Shown here: positions 37,895 through 46,812 of the stretch, piece after piece
Position numbering within the stretch: the stretch's first letter is position 1
Layout: each line of letters starts with the position of its first letter
Made by a program: the position numbers and the translations under genes
The notes under the pieces: generated by a model
What the model saw: only the letters and a program-made list of their open reading frames with translations
Databases searched by the model: none
What the model was told of the DNA's origin: nothing
Assembly: GCF_015207825.1 (NCBI RefSeq)
Contig: NZ_JADEWC010000010.1
Span: 33,431-97,430, forward strand
Origin: Cyanobacterium stanieri LEGE 03274
GTDB taxonomy: Bacteria; Cyanobacteriota; Cyanobacteriia; Cyanobacteriales; Cyanobacteriaceae
Direction: 5' to 3'
DNA length: 64,000 bases

Positions 37895-38046
37895 TATCAA
37901 GTCCGCTTGATCACTTCACTTACAAATTAGTAATATCAATATCTTAGTTCAATTTATTGAACGAATCACCGTTAGCCGTGTAATGAATTACACGGTGGGG
38001 GTACAAAGATACAATCCATTGATAACAAATTATCCTAACTTGATAT
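37894..38046 (+). repeat. Composite palindromic element, copy B
   Basis: This is the best-preserved copy. ATATCAAGT at the left end (37894) is an exact inverted match of ACTTGATAT at the right end (38038-38046). Between them lie GTTCAATTTATTGAAC (37947-37962) and CCGTGTAATGAATTACACGG (37976-37995). It starts on the last base of the leuS stop codon. Convergent genes flank it. Confidence 0.85.
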
Positions 38047-38055
38047 AACTTGTCG

Positions 38056-38084
38056 GGTGGGCATTGCCCACCATCTCATTTTTA
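38056..38084 (+). terminator. GGTGGGC hairpin after leuS
   Basis: GGTGGGC (38056-38062) pairs exactly with GCCCACC (38066-38072) over a 3-base loop. ATCTCATTTTTAAT follows. It is 9 bp beyond copy B, about 160 bp after the leuS stop. Confidence 0.6.
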
Positions 38085-38142
38085 ATAAATCAAAACCTCT
38101 CCATTTAGAAAGGGTAAAGCATAGAAAATTCAACATTGTTAT

Positions 38143-38676
38143 TTACTCAAAATAGATGTTTCTCCACTCCACAGAAGGATTAGTGTTACGACAACGTATG
38201 CCCCCCCAAGCCGATGTAAATGCTCGATGGGTACATTGTCTTTCTATACGTCGATAATCTCTACTACGTTGATAATTCTGATTATAGCGGATATGATCTT
38301 CATAGGAATTTCTAGGATAATTATATCCGTTGTTGTAATAACCATTATTATTCCAATAGGTGTTATTTCTTCTTAAATTACCGTTGTAAAGATTAATATT
38401 CCCATTACTAGGAACGATTATTACTCTTTGATTACGTCTATTGTTGTAGTTGTAGTAGCCACCCCTATCATAATATCGAGAGTTAGGGCGCCGTTGATAA
38501 TGCCCTGCTAATATTAATTGGTTTTCAAGGTGGTTTATATTTGCGGTAGTTAGAGAAATTTTTTCTTGATTGTCAGAAGGGGTAGTTAAGTTTTGCCCAT
38601 GAATAGGATTGACACTATTAAAGCCTAATAATGTACTGACTCCCATTAATATGACTAATGGTTTTATTATTTTCAT
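38143..38676 (-). CDS. Exported Tyr/Asn/Arg-rich protein, function unknown
   Basis: 177 residues. The signal peptide is hydrophobic (PLVILMGVSTLLGFNSV) with likely cleavage near IHGQ. The middle (about 60-135) is low complexity, dominated by Tyr, Asn, Arg and Gly (RRPNSRYYDRGGYY, NNNGYYNNGYNYPRN). The last 35 residues look folded, with two cysteines (RQCTHRAF and GIRCRNTN) that may form a disulfide. It may be an adhesive or wall-associated protein. No family recognised. Confidence 0.6.
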   Translation of the reverse strand: MKIIKPLVILMGVSTLLGFNSVNPIHGQNLTTPSDNQEKISLTTANINHLENQLILAGHYQRRPNSRYYDRGGYYNYNNRRNQRVIIVPSNGNINLYNGNLRRNNTYWNNNGYYNNGYNYPRNSYEDHIRYNQNYQRSRDYRRIERQCTHRAFTSAWGGIRCRNTNPSVEWRNIYFE

Positions 38677-39292
38677 GGTTTTTATTTATTTTTGATTTTA
38701 TGTGTCTTTTCTATTTCCATCATAGCAATTTTTAATTTATTACTTTTTTAATTCTTTTTTTGATTACTTTTTTAGTTAAAAAATATTCTAGTTATTTTTG
38801 CACAAAATTTGATTTATAAAATAAATTATCATTCACTTTATAATTAATTCTATGCCTAAAAGTTTATTTTTAAATAAGTTAAATTAAGATATATTTTGAT
38901 TCATGATTTTAGTATTATAAGGGCGATCGCCCTTATGGTGTACTCAAACTATATCCAATAAAAATTAGTTGTTTTCTAACTATCTTAATTAGATAATTTA
39001 AAATATAATAAATATAAATGAGTTTAAACTTATTTTTATGCTTTTTAAATAAAAGTTTATTATCTATAATCCATTATAAAAATCTAATTAATAATAACTT
39101 TTAATATCTATACTCATCAGATTTTCTCTTAAAATCTATAGTAGTAAAAAGTCTAATCTTCTTCTAATAGTTTGTAATCATAAAAATTTAATAAAAAATA
39201 TTTTTATAATGATCTTCGTATATTAATTAATGGTAATAAAATATAAATATAATGTTAGTATGAAATAAGCAATCATTATATTTTATAATTCC
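38677..39292. other. 616-bp AT-rich spacer with one HIP1 palindrome
   Basis: This is a long, very AT-rich region between divergent genes. The one striking element is ATAAGGGCGATCGCCCTTAT at 38917-38936, a perfect 20-bp palindrome around HIP1. No tRNA, ORF or terminator seen. It probably holds the promoters of both flanking genes. Confidence 0.5.
38917..38936. repeat. Extended HIP1 palindrome
   Basis: ATAAGGGCGATCGCCCTTAT is palindromic over all 20 bases and centred on HIP1 (GCGATCGC). Nearly the same string, AAGGGCGATCGCCCTTAT, occurs at 53101 inside phzF. Many other HIP1 sites in the window are followed by CCTTA. Confidence 0.8.
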
Positions 39293-39814
39293 ATGAGTAA
39301 GAAAAAAACCTTAAAAGAGTATCAACAAGAAGAAGAAAAACTGAGAGAAATCTTAGTATTATTAGAACAACTATTTAAAAGAGAAGAAGCAAGTGCCAAG
39401 GCAATTATTGGTTGTCTCTATGATATAGCAACCCTGAACTTGATCAATAAGTATTGTCCTTTATGGGGTATTAATCCCACCTTAAAATATATTAGTCGTT
39501 TTCCACGCCCCATCGCCCAGCACTTAGGATGTAAGTTATATTTACAACCAAAATGCCCTCAATTAATTACAGATTGGCTTTATAGTTTAGTAGAATTTCC
39601 CGAGTCAGAAAGTAAACCAGTGGAAGTAGTCGAAAATTTAGCACTACCTGCCCAGACTCAAATTAAGTCTTTACAAGGGAGGGTAAGGGTTTTAACGGGG
39701 GCTTTAGTAGCTTCTTTTGCCATTTTTATCGGCGGTTTTAGCTGGATTGCTCATAACTTACAAGTTACCCCCGCAGAATTGTTAAGCACCACAGAAACTA
39801 GGTTAAACAATTAA
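39293..39814 (+). CDS. Single-pass membrane protein, function unknown
   Basis: 173 residues. The N-terminal 30 residues are charged and probably helical (KEYQQEEEKLREIL). A Cys/Pro-containing middle part (KYCPLWGINPTLKYISRF, KPKCPQ-like) follows. One membrane helix lies at about 137-153 (LTGALVASFAIFIGGF). The short tail ends NN. From memory, cyanobacteria carry related proteins of unknown role. A cluster of repeats follows the gene. Confidence 0.6.
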   Translation: MSKKKTLKEYQQEEEKLREILVLLEQLFKREEASAKAIIGCLYDIATLNLINKYCPLWGINPTLKYISRFPRPIAQHLGCKLYLQPKCPQLITDWLYSLVEFPESESKPVEVVENLALPAQTQIKSLQGRVRVLTGALVASFAIFIGGFSWIAHNLQVTPAELLSTTETRLNN

Positions 39815-39874
39815 GGTGCGCTGTGGTAATGACGTAACATGATACGTCCATATAGGTTAGAGTGAGGTTTTGTA

Positions 39875-40150
39875 TCAAGTTCGGAGAATTAATTATATGA
39901 AATACTTAAATGTTTACGACAAATAAAACCTCTCAAATAAAATCTCAGCCTAATTAACCTCAATTTAGGTTAAAACCCTTGACCATTCCTTGTATAGATT
40001 TATGGGTACTGAATCCATTTATTTCCAAACATAAAAGTTCAATTCATTGAACGAAAAATCCGTAGCCTTGTAATGAATTACAAGGCGGGAAATACTCAAA
40101 GGGCTATTTTTTTCCATAAACAATTATCCCGAATTGAAGTTAATTATATC
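39875..40150 (+). repeat. Diverged composite palindromic element, copy E
   Basis: It starts with GTATCAAGTTCGG and ends with ATTATCCCGAATTGAAGT. The inside is longer than in other copies. The two hairpins persist in changed form: GTTCAATTCATTGAAC (40037-40052) and CCTTGTAATGAATTACAAGG (40066-40085). In the second, a G-C pair has become T-A on both arms, so pairing is kept. Confidence 0.65.
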
Positions 40151-40293
40151 TATAGCAATCTTTTTTCTATTTCATATTATAAATGAATAGCCTCACCGTG
40201 TAATGAATTACACGGCTAATGGCAGTTCGTTCAATAAATTGAACTAAGATATTGATATTCCTGATCTATAAGTGATCTAGGGAACTTGATATT
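40146..40293 (-). repeat. Composite palindromic element, copy C (inverted)
   Basis: CCGTGTAATGAATTACACGG (40196-40215), then GTTCAATAAATTGAAC (40229-40244) and the end AACTTGATAT (40283-40292), in inverted order relative to copies A and B. The other end is degenerate. It lies directly beside copy E, ahead of the SDR gene stop. Confidence 0.75.
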
Positions 40294-40338
40294 AGGTGGT
40301 AAATAATAGTTTATTAATTATTAATTGTCCATTATTAA

Positions 40339-41025
40339 CTACTTTTCCAGATTAAAGTTAATCAAAATTTCGCCAATATAGGCAGTATTAGGCAAACCTA
40401 AAACCATACTAATCACTTTAGCAACATCCTCGGGTTGGGTCATCATTTGAGGATTAAGATTTACCCCTTTTGCCATGTCCGTATTGACAAAACTAGGACA
40501 AATAGCTGTAACTCTAATACCATCATCCCAGCCCACATTACGCATACTTTGACTAAGGGCAAGAAAGGCAAACTTACTGGCGGAATATCCTGCTAAAGTG
40601 CCTTTTACCCTTTTCCCTGACATAGAAACAAGATTAATAATTCTTCCTTCCCCTGATTGTTTGAGATAAGGAAAAGCCTCCCTTGTTAATCGCCAAGGTG
40701 CTTTAACGTTTATTTCCCAAAGATTATCTAATTCTTCTTCGTTATCATCTTCAAACTGTAGTCTTTTCAGGATTCCCGCACAGTTAATAACCCCATCAAT
40801 CTGTCCAAATTTATCAATGGTAGCTTTTACCCAATCGATGGGAGATTGTTTGTTAGTGGCTTCGTAGGCAAAAATCAAAACTTTTGGGTTATTGATAAAG
40901 ACGCTTCCATCTAAATCCTGAGGATTTCTCACCCCTAAACTAAGATGATAATCTTCCTTAATCAGTTGTTCGGCAACCTTTAAACCGATGCCTCTACTTG
41001 CTCCACTAATTAAAATAACTTTCAT
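40339..41025 (-). CDS. Short-chain dehydrogenase/reductase
   Basis: 228 residues, a classical SDR. The N-terminal dinucleotide motif is SGASRGIGLKVAEQL. The NNAG-like strand appears as GVINCAGIL. The catalytic residues are Ser in INLVSMSGK and Tyr/Lys in AGYSASKFAF. A PSFVNTDMAKG segment follows. The substrate cannot be told from sequence. It lies 16 bp downstream of the DUF4335 gene on the same strand, so the two are probably co-transcribed. Confidence 0.9.
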   Translation of the reverse strand: MKVILISGASRGIGLKVAEQLIKEDYHLSLGVRNPQDLDGSVFINNPKVLIFAYEATNKQSPIDWVKATIDKFGQIDGVINCAGILKRLQFEDDNEEELDNLWEINVKAPWRLTREAFPYLKQSGEGRIINLVSMSGKRVKGTLAGYSASKFAFLALSQSMRNVGWDDGIRVTAICPSFVNTDMAKGVNLNPQMMTQPEDVAKVISMVLGLPNTAYIGEILINFNLEK

Positions 41026-41041
41026 AATCCTATTCTTAATT

Positions 41042-41710
41042 TTATTCTATGCCAGGGGGATCAAGGGGTAATTCTGGATCTATTTCGATGTTTTCTTCCC
41101 TTGGGGCAATGGGTTCGAGGTTTGGATCTGGAATTTCGTTAGGTATAGGAATAAGGAAAAGGGCGATCGCACTTAAAGCAAACCCAGCCACCCCAAGCAC
41201 AGCGGGGGTAGATTGTTCAACCAAAGAAACCTCCATTTGACGATAACGACGAGATACAGGGGAAAGATTATCACTCAAATGGGGTAAAGTAGCACTATCT
41301 ACCAATAGCTGATCAAGAGTTTCCAATAAATCAAATAACTGAACCGTGCTTAACTCTATTTCCAACTGATTGCCACTATCTTCCTTTTTCTCTTGCCATA
41401 CCAAAAGATGACGATTTTTTTGGGGCAACTTACGTAAATAAACATAATCACTGTCATCATCCGCCGCCCAAGAATGAGTTAAACCACTCAATAACTCCTG
41501 CCCATAAGCACTAACTGCCCGAAGTAAATTAGCCACAAAAGTAACCCCCCCACTCAACACCGTAGGATTACCCAAAATCTGACACCTAGCCTCAGTTAAA
41601 ATTGTCATTACAGGAATACCATTAGATACAGCATTGTTATCATCACTAAAACCTTGTAAAAACAATGTGCAATTAGGGGAAGTGTATTGACGTTGAATGG
41701 GAATACTCAT
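41042..41710 (-). CDS. DUF4335-domain protein
   Basis: 222 residues. The opening RQYTSPNCTLFLQGFSD matches the cyanobacterial DUF4335 family as I know it. A hydrophobic segment lies near residues 180-196 (VLGVAGFALSAIALFLIPI). The C-terminal tail is Pro/Glu-rich (PIAPREENIEIDPELPLDPPG). Function unknown. It lies upstream of the SDR gene on the same strand, with the pentapeptide protein gene 43 bp further upstream. Confidence 0.8.
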   Translation of the reverse strand: MSIPIQRQYTSPNCTLFLQGFSDDNNAVSNGIPVMTILTEARCQILGNPTVLSGGVTFVANLLRAVSAYGQELLSGLTHSWAADDDSDYVYLRKLPQKNRHLLVWQEKKEDSGNQLEIELSTVQLFDLLETLDQLLVDSATLPHLSDNLSPVSRRYRQMEVSLVEQSTPAVLGVAGFALSAIALFLIPIPNEIPDPNLEPIAPREENIEIDPELPLDPPGIE

Positions 41711-41753
41711 GGATAACTATCAAAAAGATCAGCTTATAATTATAGCACCGCAA

Positions 41754-42833
41754 CTAACCCTCAATATTATCCCCAAAAATTGTTCCCTCTACCAAAGCCT
41801 GAGCCAAAGTAGTTTTCGTTAAATTCGTTTTCAGTAAGTTGGCTCCCGTCAAATCAGCACCAATTAAATTCGCCAATGCCAAACTAGCCGATTGCAGATT
41901 AGAAAATCTTAAATTTGCTCCCTCCAAATAAGCACCACTCAAATCAGCACCATTTAACTTGGCATAACTAATATTTGCCTCACTCAAATCCACATCCGTT
42001 AAATCAGCACCTCGTAAATTAACATACTTGAAATCAGCGCTACTGAGCTTTAAACCACTTAAATTTGCCCCCGTCAAATCTCCTCCAGCAAAATCTACTA
42101 AAGGATTTAAACCAGCTATTTGTGCTAAATCAGAAAAATCATCCTTAGGAGTTTGATAAATAATTTGTAAAATTTCCTTTAATTCTTTCAATAAATCATC
42201 TTCTTTTTCTTGGCTGTGAGTTGAATTAGTAGTAATTTCATCGGAACTAAAAATAGTTTCCGCCACAAACGGTTTTAAGTTAGTTTGCCAGATAAATTTG
42301 GCTAATTTTCTTTCTAAAACAGCGTGTTTATTAGGAGTAATATCGTGGCGCCACAAACCTTCTATTTGACTTAAATAAACATGGGCTAGTTTACTTTTGA
42401 GGGTGGCAGTTAATTGGTAAGGGGTGGTTTGAATTTCCACAGTACCAAGGATAACATTATCCAAATGTCCCTCTAAAAACTTACTATCGGTAATGTGTCG
42501 TATTTCCCAATAGGGCAGACGAGATAGGGGATTATCTATTTTTTTGATGAGGGGAGATTTTGTCTCGTTAGCTTCGATAAGATTAATATTTTCAAGGTTT
42601 AGATATAGTCTTACTACCCTTAGGGCAAACTTTATATTACCATGAAGAATTTTTTTTTCTTGGGGGGTGAAATCAAGATTAAGGCTAAGTTGGAAATGAT
42701 TGGCAGTGTTGGCTACAGGGATAAGTTGTAATTTCATGGATAAACAATCACAATACTGAGTGTGAAAATTTAAAATTTGATACTCTGCCATGGGCCTTAA
42801 TCTATTTGCTACGGTTTTATTATTCTCTTTCAC
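41754..42833 (-). CDS. Pentapeptide-repeat protein
   Basis: 359 residues. The C-terminal part (about 250-355) is a run of A(D/N)LxX repeats, such as GADLTDVDLSEANISYAKLNG (split here only by family pattern), forming a right-handed quadrilateral beta helix. The first 200 or so residues are a separate domain with beta-rich character that I cannot name. It has no signal peptide, so it is cytoplasmic. Repeat proteins of this class often have unknown roles. It is followed by the DUF4335 gene on the same strand. Confidence 0.85.
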   Translation of the reverse strand: MKENNKTVANRLRPMAEYQILNFHTQYCDCLSMKLQLIPVANTANHFQLSLNLDFTPQEKKILHGNIKFALRVVRLYLNLENINLIEANETKSPLIKKIDNPLSRLPYWEIRHITDSKFLEGHLDNVILGTVEIQTTPYQLTATLKSKLAHVYLSQIEGLWRHDITPNKHAVLERKLAKFIWQTNLKPFVAETIFSSDEITTNSTHSQEKEDDLLKELKEILQIIYQTPKDDFSDLAQIAGLNPLVDFAGGDLTGANLSGLKLSSADFKYVNLRGADLTDVDLSEANISYAKLNGADLSGAYLEGANLRFSNLQSASLALANLIGADLTGANLLKTNLTKTTLAQALVEGTIFGDNIEG

Positions 42834-42881
42834 TTTTCAGAATATCACTTCTATGGGAGAAACTTTTGGCAGTCATAAAAT

Positions 42882-43490
42882 TTAACATTGTTTCTCAAAA
42901 ATCAAGGAAAAATTATTGCTCGGCATCTCAATAATTTGTTGAAGATGAAGTCCTTGTTTTTCTGCTGTTTGCACAACAGTTTCCATATTTCTGACTCCCC
43001 ATGCCCTATTCTGGCTTTGTAGATATTGGTCAAATTCTTCATTGCTAAGGGCTGTATGTTGATTATTTCGTTTATATGGGCCATATAAATAGAGTTTATC
43101 GCCATGGTGAAGAAGATGTCCCGCCCCTGCCATCAAACCGATACAGGCATCCCAAGGGGCGATGTGGATCATATTAATACAGACGATCGCCCTTATCTGT
43201 GATTCTCTGAAAGTTTGATACCACTGAGGTTTAGTGACATCAACCATTAAAGGATAATCAATATTTTTTTGTCCTGATTCTTGTTTCCATGCAGTGATAC
43301 TGGCGATCGCACCCTCATTTATATCCGAAGGAATCCAAATACAGCCAGGGAAATGGGGAGCAAAATAAACACAATGTTCCCCCGTACCACTAGAAATCTC
43401 CAAAATACCACCTTCAGAGGGCAAAATCTTCTTTAAAACCTTCAAAATTGGCTCTCTATTTCTCAGAGTCGCAGGCGCAAACTGTTTCAT
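42882..43490 (-). CDS. DUF938 protein (SAM-methyltransferase-like)
   Basis: 202 residues, full-length DUF938. The N-terminal APATLRNREPILKVL and the glycine-rich ILEISSGTGEHCVYFA (SAM-binding motif I type) are typical. INMIHIAPWDA and the GPYKRNNQHT segment are conserved. The methyl acceptor is unknown. It is transcribed with serS, 45 bp downstream of it. Confidence 0.9.
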   Translation of the reverse strand: MKQFAPATLRNREPILKVLKKILPSEGGILEISSGTGEHCVYFAPHFPGCIWIPSDINEGAIASITAWKQESGQKNIDYPLMVDVTKPQWYQTFRESQIRAIVCINMIHIAPWDACIGLMAGAGHLLHHGDKLYLYGPYKRNNQHTALSNEEFDQYLQSQNRAWGVRNMETVVQTAEKQGLHLQQIIEMPSNNFSLIFEKQC

Positions 43491-43535
43491 ACTATCGGTA
43501 AATTATCACACAAAATTTTTAATATAGATCAAGCC

Positions 43536-44822
43536 CTATAAAACATCCCTTCTTAAATAAGGACGCAAAACCTCAGGTACAACCACCGAACCATCAGCCC
43601 GTTGATAATTCTCCAACACCGCCGCCATAGTCCGCCCCACAGCCAAACCAGAACCGTTAAGAGTGTGGACATAACCAGTACCCTTAACCCCCCTCTCCTT
43701 AAAACGAATATCCGCCCGTCTAGCCTGAAAATCCCCACAATTAGAGCAACTAGAAATTTCCCGATAAGTATTAGCCGAAGGCAACCAAACCTCCAAATCG
43801 TAACACTTATTAGCACTAAAACCAAGATCCCCGGTACAAAGTTCCACCACCCGATAAGGTAATTCCAAAGCCTGTAAAATACCCTCCGCATCCCTTACCA
43901 TCTTTTGATGCTCCTCCTCGCTATTCTCAGGGCGTACCACCTTAATCAACTCCACCTTATTAAACTGATGCAAACGAATCAAACCCTTAACATCCCTACC
44001 ATAACTACCCGCCTCCCTACGGAAACAAGGAGTATAAGCACAATGGTAAATAGGCAAACTATCAGCGTCTAGGATTTCCTGACGATAAAAATTAGTAACA
44101 GGCACTTCCGCCGTAGGAGTTAACCATAAATTTTCCCCCTCACACTTAAAACTTTCCTCCGCAAACTTAGGTAACTGCCCCGTGCCTTGCAACGAATCAG
44201 TATTCACCAACACAGGGGGCATCACTTCCAAATATCCCGCCTCAATTTGACGATCTAACATAAAATTAATCAAAGCTCTTTCTAAAGCAGCCCCCACACC
44301 CACAAGAGACACAAAACGACTTTGAGCAACCTTTACCGCCCTTTCTGAATTAATAATCCCCAAATTTTCCCCAATCACATCATGGGATAACACATTATCC
44401 ATTGATACCCGATTTTTAAATTCATCTCCCCATCTCTTTATCTCAACATTGTCTTCCTCACTCCCACCAATGGGGGTACTATCACTAGGAAGATTAGGCA
44501 ATTCTAACAATTTCCCTTCAATTTCGGCTTTTAACTCCCTTTCTTGGGGTTCTAAATCTGCTAATTTTGCCTTAACCTCATTACCTTCTTGCTTCAAACT
44601 GGCAATTTCTTCTCCACCAGGATTAGCACCATTACGAATCTTTTGACCGATTAATTTACCAATTTCATTACTCCTTGCTTGTAATTCCGTACGCACCGAT
44701 TGAATATCTCTTTGTTTGTTATCTAACTCGAGAATAGAGGTTAGATTATAGTCTGATTTTCTGGTTTTGAGTTGTTGTAAAATTTTTTCAGGATTTTCCC
44801 TAATTTGTTTTAAATCTAACAT
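43536..44822 (-). CDS. serS: Seryl-tRNA synthetase
   Basis: 428 residues, class II. The N-terminal coiled-coil arm (about 30-105), which grips the long variable arm of tRNA-Ser, is present. Motif 2 is [18 protein letters not shown] and motif 3 is [17 protein letters not shown]. It charges tRNA-Ser and is essential. It precedes the DUF938 gene on the same strand. The ATG at 44822 starts the conserved [11 protein letters not shown]. Confidence 0.98.
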   Translation of the reverse strand: MLDLKQIRENPEKILQQLKTRKSDYNLTSILELDNKQRDIQSVRTELQARSNEIGKLIGQKIRNGANPGGEEIASLKQEGNEVKAKLADLEPQERELKAEIEGKLLELPNLPSDSTPIGGSEEDNVEIKRWGDEFKNRVSMDNVLSHDVIGENLGIINSERAVKVAQSRFVSLVGVGAALERALINFMLDRQIEAGYLEVMPPVLVNTDSLQGTGQLPKFAEESFKCEGENLWLTPTAEVPVTNFYRQEILDADSLPIYHCAYTPCFRREAGSYGRDVKGLIRLHQFNKVELIKVVRPENSEEEHQKMVRDAEGILQALELPYRVVELCTGDLGFSANKCYDLEVWLPSANTYREISSCSNCGDFQARRADIRFKERGVKGTGYVHTLNGSGLAVGRTMAAVLENYQRADGSVVVPEVLRPYLRRDVL

Positions 44823-44967
44823 TATTATTAACAGTCAAATAGTGATAAAAGATAATTAGTTTTGATTTTAAATATTGCCGATAACTTTATCTGTTTTGGT
44901 TATAGTTAACCCTTTGTTTTTACTCATGCCATGATCCAAAAGTAACCATTAACCGATGAATAGAACA

Positions 44968-44983
44968 AGGGGTTTAAACCCCT
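44968..44983. repeat. Perfect palindrome between thf1 and serS
   Basis: AGGGGTTTAAACCCCT is palindromic over 16 bp. It lies downstream of thf1 and upstream of serS (both - strand). It could form a short cruciform or hairpin and help end thf1 transcripts, but the following T run is weak. Confidence 0.45.
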
Positions 44984-45120
44984 CATTTTCGTAAAGATTT
45001 GTTTTTGTTCACAAGTTATTTAATATTGCTAGGATGAAAAGAATTAAGTTAAAACTTAAAAGACATTTCTTAATTTCTGGTGAAAATCTCAACATTACAA
45101 AAGAATTTCTTGAATATATT

Positions 45121-45816
45121 TTAGTTGATTTCTTCTTTCTGTTCTGTTTTCTCCATATTGATTCTTTTCTTCTTACTCGCTTCGATGGTTTCTGCTATCA
45201 CCGTTAACATTTGATTGATTTTATCTAGGTTACTGCGATATAAGTCAACATCCTTTTTAAGTTTCTCTACGGGTAGTTGTAGTTTTTCGGCGTAGGGGGC
45301 AATTAATTTAGCTAATTTTTCTTCATCTTTTGCTAAATCAGGGTTAAGTTGATTAATAATCGTATAAAAGCCAATGCCAAATAAGCGACTATATTTAAAA
45401 TTTTCCCGCTCGACAACGGATTTTAAGGAATTGACTATATTTTCATCCAAACCATTTTCGGAAACAGGATTTAATAACCAGTTAATTAAATCTTCCGCAG
45501 ATTTTCCCTCAATAAAGTTTAAAAAAGTTGCCGATTGATAGCGATAATCATCGGGATTGGCTTCTACGGCTTTACATAAGGCATTGAAAATAGAGTTTTT
45601 ATCTTCTTCTGGTTGATAACCCGTCATGAATTGATCAAAACTTTGACATACTCCCACCGAGTAGATGGGATCTTGTTTAAAGTCTGCATGAACGGAAAGT
45701 AGGTGCATTTCCACCATCAATTCTTGAACGACTTGACGATAAATAGAGTTGATGGGGCGGGTATGATATTGATAAAATGCCCTTCTGGTGTCTGAAACTG
45801 TACGAATTTTATCCAC
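45121..45816 (-). CDS. thf1: Psb29/Thf1 thylakoid-biogenesis protein
   Basis: 231 residues. Psb29/Thf1 binds the FtsH protease complex and is needed for photosystem II repair and normal thylakoids. The N-terminal RTVSDTRRAFYQYHTRPINS and the downstream VEMHLLSVHADF are family hallmarks. The C-terminus is a charged coiled coil (about 185-231). The start is GTG; the family begins at the same place, MxxIRTVSDT. It is divergent from the SRPBCC gene. Confidence 0.95.
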   Translation of the reverse strand: MDKIRTVSDTRRAFYQYHTRPINSIYRQVVQELMVEMHLLSVHADFKQDPIYSVGVCQSFDQFMTGYQPEEDKNSIFNALCKAVEANPDDYRYQSATFLNFIEGKSAEDLINWLLNPVSENGLDENIVNSLKSVVERENFKYSRLFGIGFYTIINQLNPDLAKDEEKLAKLIAPYAEKLQLPVEKLKKDVDLYRSNLDKINQMLTVIAETIEASKKKRINMEKTEQKEEIN

Positions 45817-45971
45817 GGATTTATAATAACTAAGTTAATATTTTGTTAACAATACTTAATTATCTCATCAAATTGGACGAGTGAAGCTCTTAATCATGAA
45901 TTATGAATTACAGATTTTCTCTGTAGAATCTTGTTATCATAGGACAATTCTTGAAGTTTTATCATCATCAA

Positions 45972-46406
45972 ATGAGTAATTGGTTAGAACATAGTGTACA
46001 AATAGAAGTTAACGCACCCATAGATTTAGTTTGGAAGTTATGGTCAGACCTTGAAAAGATGCCTTCTTGGATGAAATGGATTGAGTCTGTTACTATTCTT
46101 CCTGATAATGAAGATTTATCCCGTTGGAAGTTGGCTAGTGGTGGTTTTGAGTTTAGTTGGTTATCTCGTATTGTTAATCTTGAGAAACATCAGATTATTC
46201 AATGGGAGTCGGTGGATGGTTTACCGAATAGGGGCGCTGTACGTTTTTACGATCGCCATCAATCGAGTATTGTTCGTTTAACTGTAGCTTATTCTATTCC
46301 GGGAGTTCTTGGGCAATTGATGGATAATCTTTTTTTGGGTAGGGTGGTAGAATCTACCATCCAAGCCGATTTGGAAAGGTTTAAGGTTTATATTGAAAAT
46401 CTTTAA
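45972..46406 (+). CDS. SRPBCC-family protein (START/polyketide-cyclase fold)
   Basis: 144 residues. The helix-grip fold binds hydrophobic ligands in a central pocket. It opens EHSVQIEVNAPIDLVWKLW and contains the typical WMKWIESV, IVNLEKHQIIQWES and the C-terminal helix from LMDNLFL. The ATG at 45972 (MSNWLEHS) fits the family better than the TTG at 45951. Ligand unknown. Cyanobacterial members near thylakoid genes may act in pigment or lipid metabolism, which is inference. Confidence 0.85.
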   Translation: MSNWLEHSVQIEVNAPIDLVWKLWSDLEKMPSWMKWIESVTILPDNEDLSRWKLASGGFEFSWLSRIVNLEKHQIIQWESVDGLPNRGAVRFYDRHQSSIVRLTVAYSIPGVLGQLMDNLFLGRVVESTIQADLERFKVYIENL

Positions 46407-46812
46407 AGTTTTTTCTTAATTAAAGGGCTTGATAAAAAAATACTTTGGTTAAGGTGAATATAAAGATCAATTGATAGTGGGCAAACATGAAACCATACCA
46501 CCTTGATGTTATATCTAGTTTTGACTATATTGTTATCAAAAAAACATTATTTTTGTGTATTTTGTGACACTTACACAATATTTTAACCCTTGTTAATTTA
46601 TGGTTTTGATCTGTTCAGGGCAACTTAATGGGAAAATGATTTAAGCTGATTTTAATCATAGGAAAAATTTCAGACTATTATTCTTTAATAAAGTTATGTT
46701 ATCCTGTGGTACAAAATAATAGTAAATTTAATTATTATCAATTTTGTAATAATTGTTATCTTAGTTAGAGTTTAAGGATTTTTTTTATATAGTAAATCAT
46801 TACCAAACCGCC
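46407..46812. other. 406-bp spacer, no gene seen
   Basis: AT-rich region between two + strand genes. A weak inverted pair GTGTATTTTGTGACAC lies near 46555. No tRNA, strong terminator or ORF was seen. It likely holds the promoter for the DivIVA-like gene. Confidence 0.5.

Larger units (their letters stand above)
39815..40338. other. Convergent spacer with two composite palindromes
   Basis: 524 bp between convergent genes. It contains a degenerate GACGTAACATGATACGTCC element (39831), copy E and copy C (inverted), and TTATTAATTATTAATTG runs before the SDR gene. No coding potential seen. Confidence 0.6.

Noticed and set aside
44968..44983. PmeI-type palindrome as a strong thf1 terminator
   Set aside because: The stem is good, but the following T run is too short on either strand to call it a terminator with confidence.
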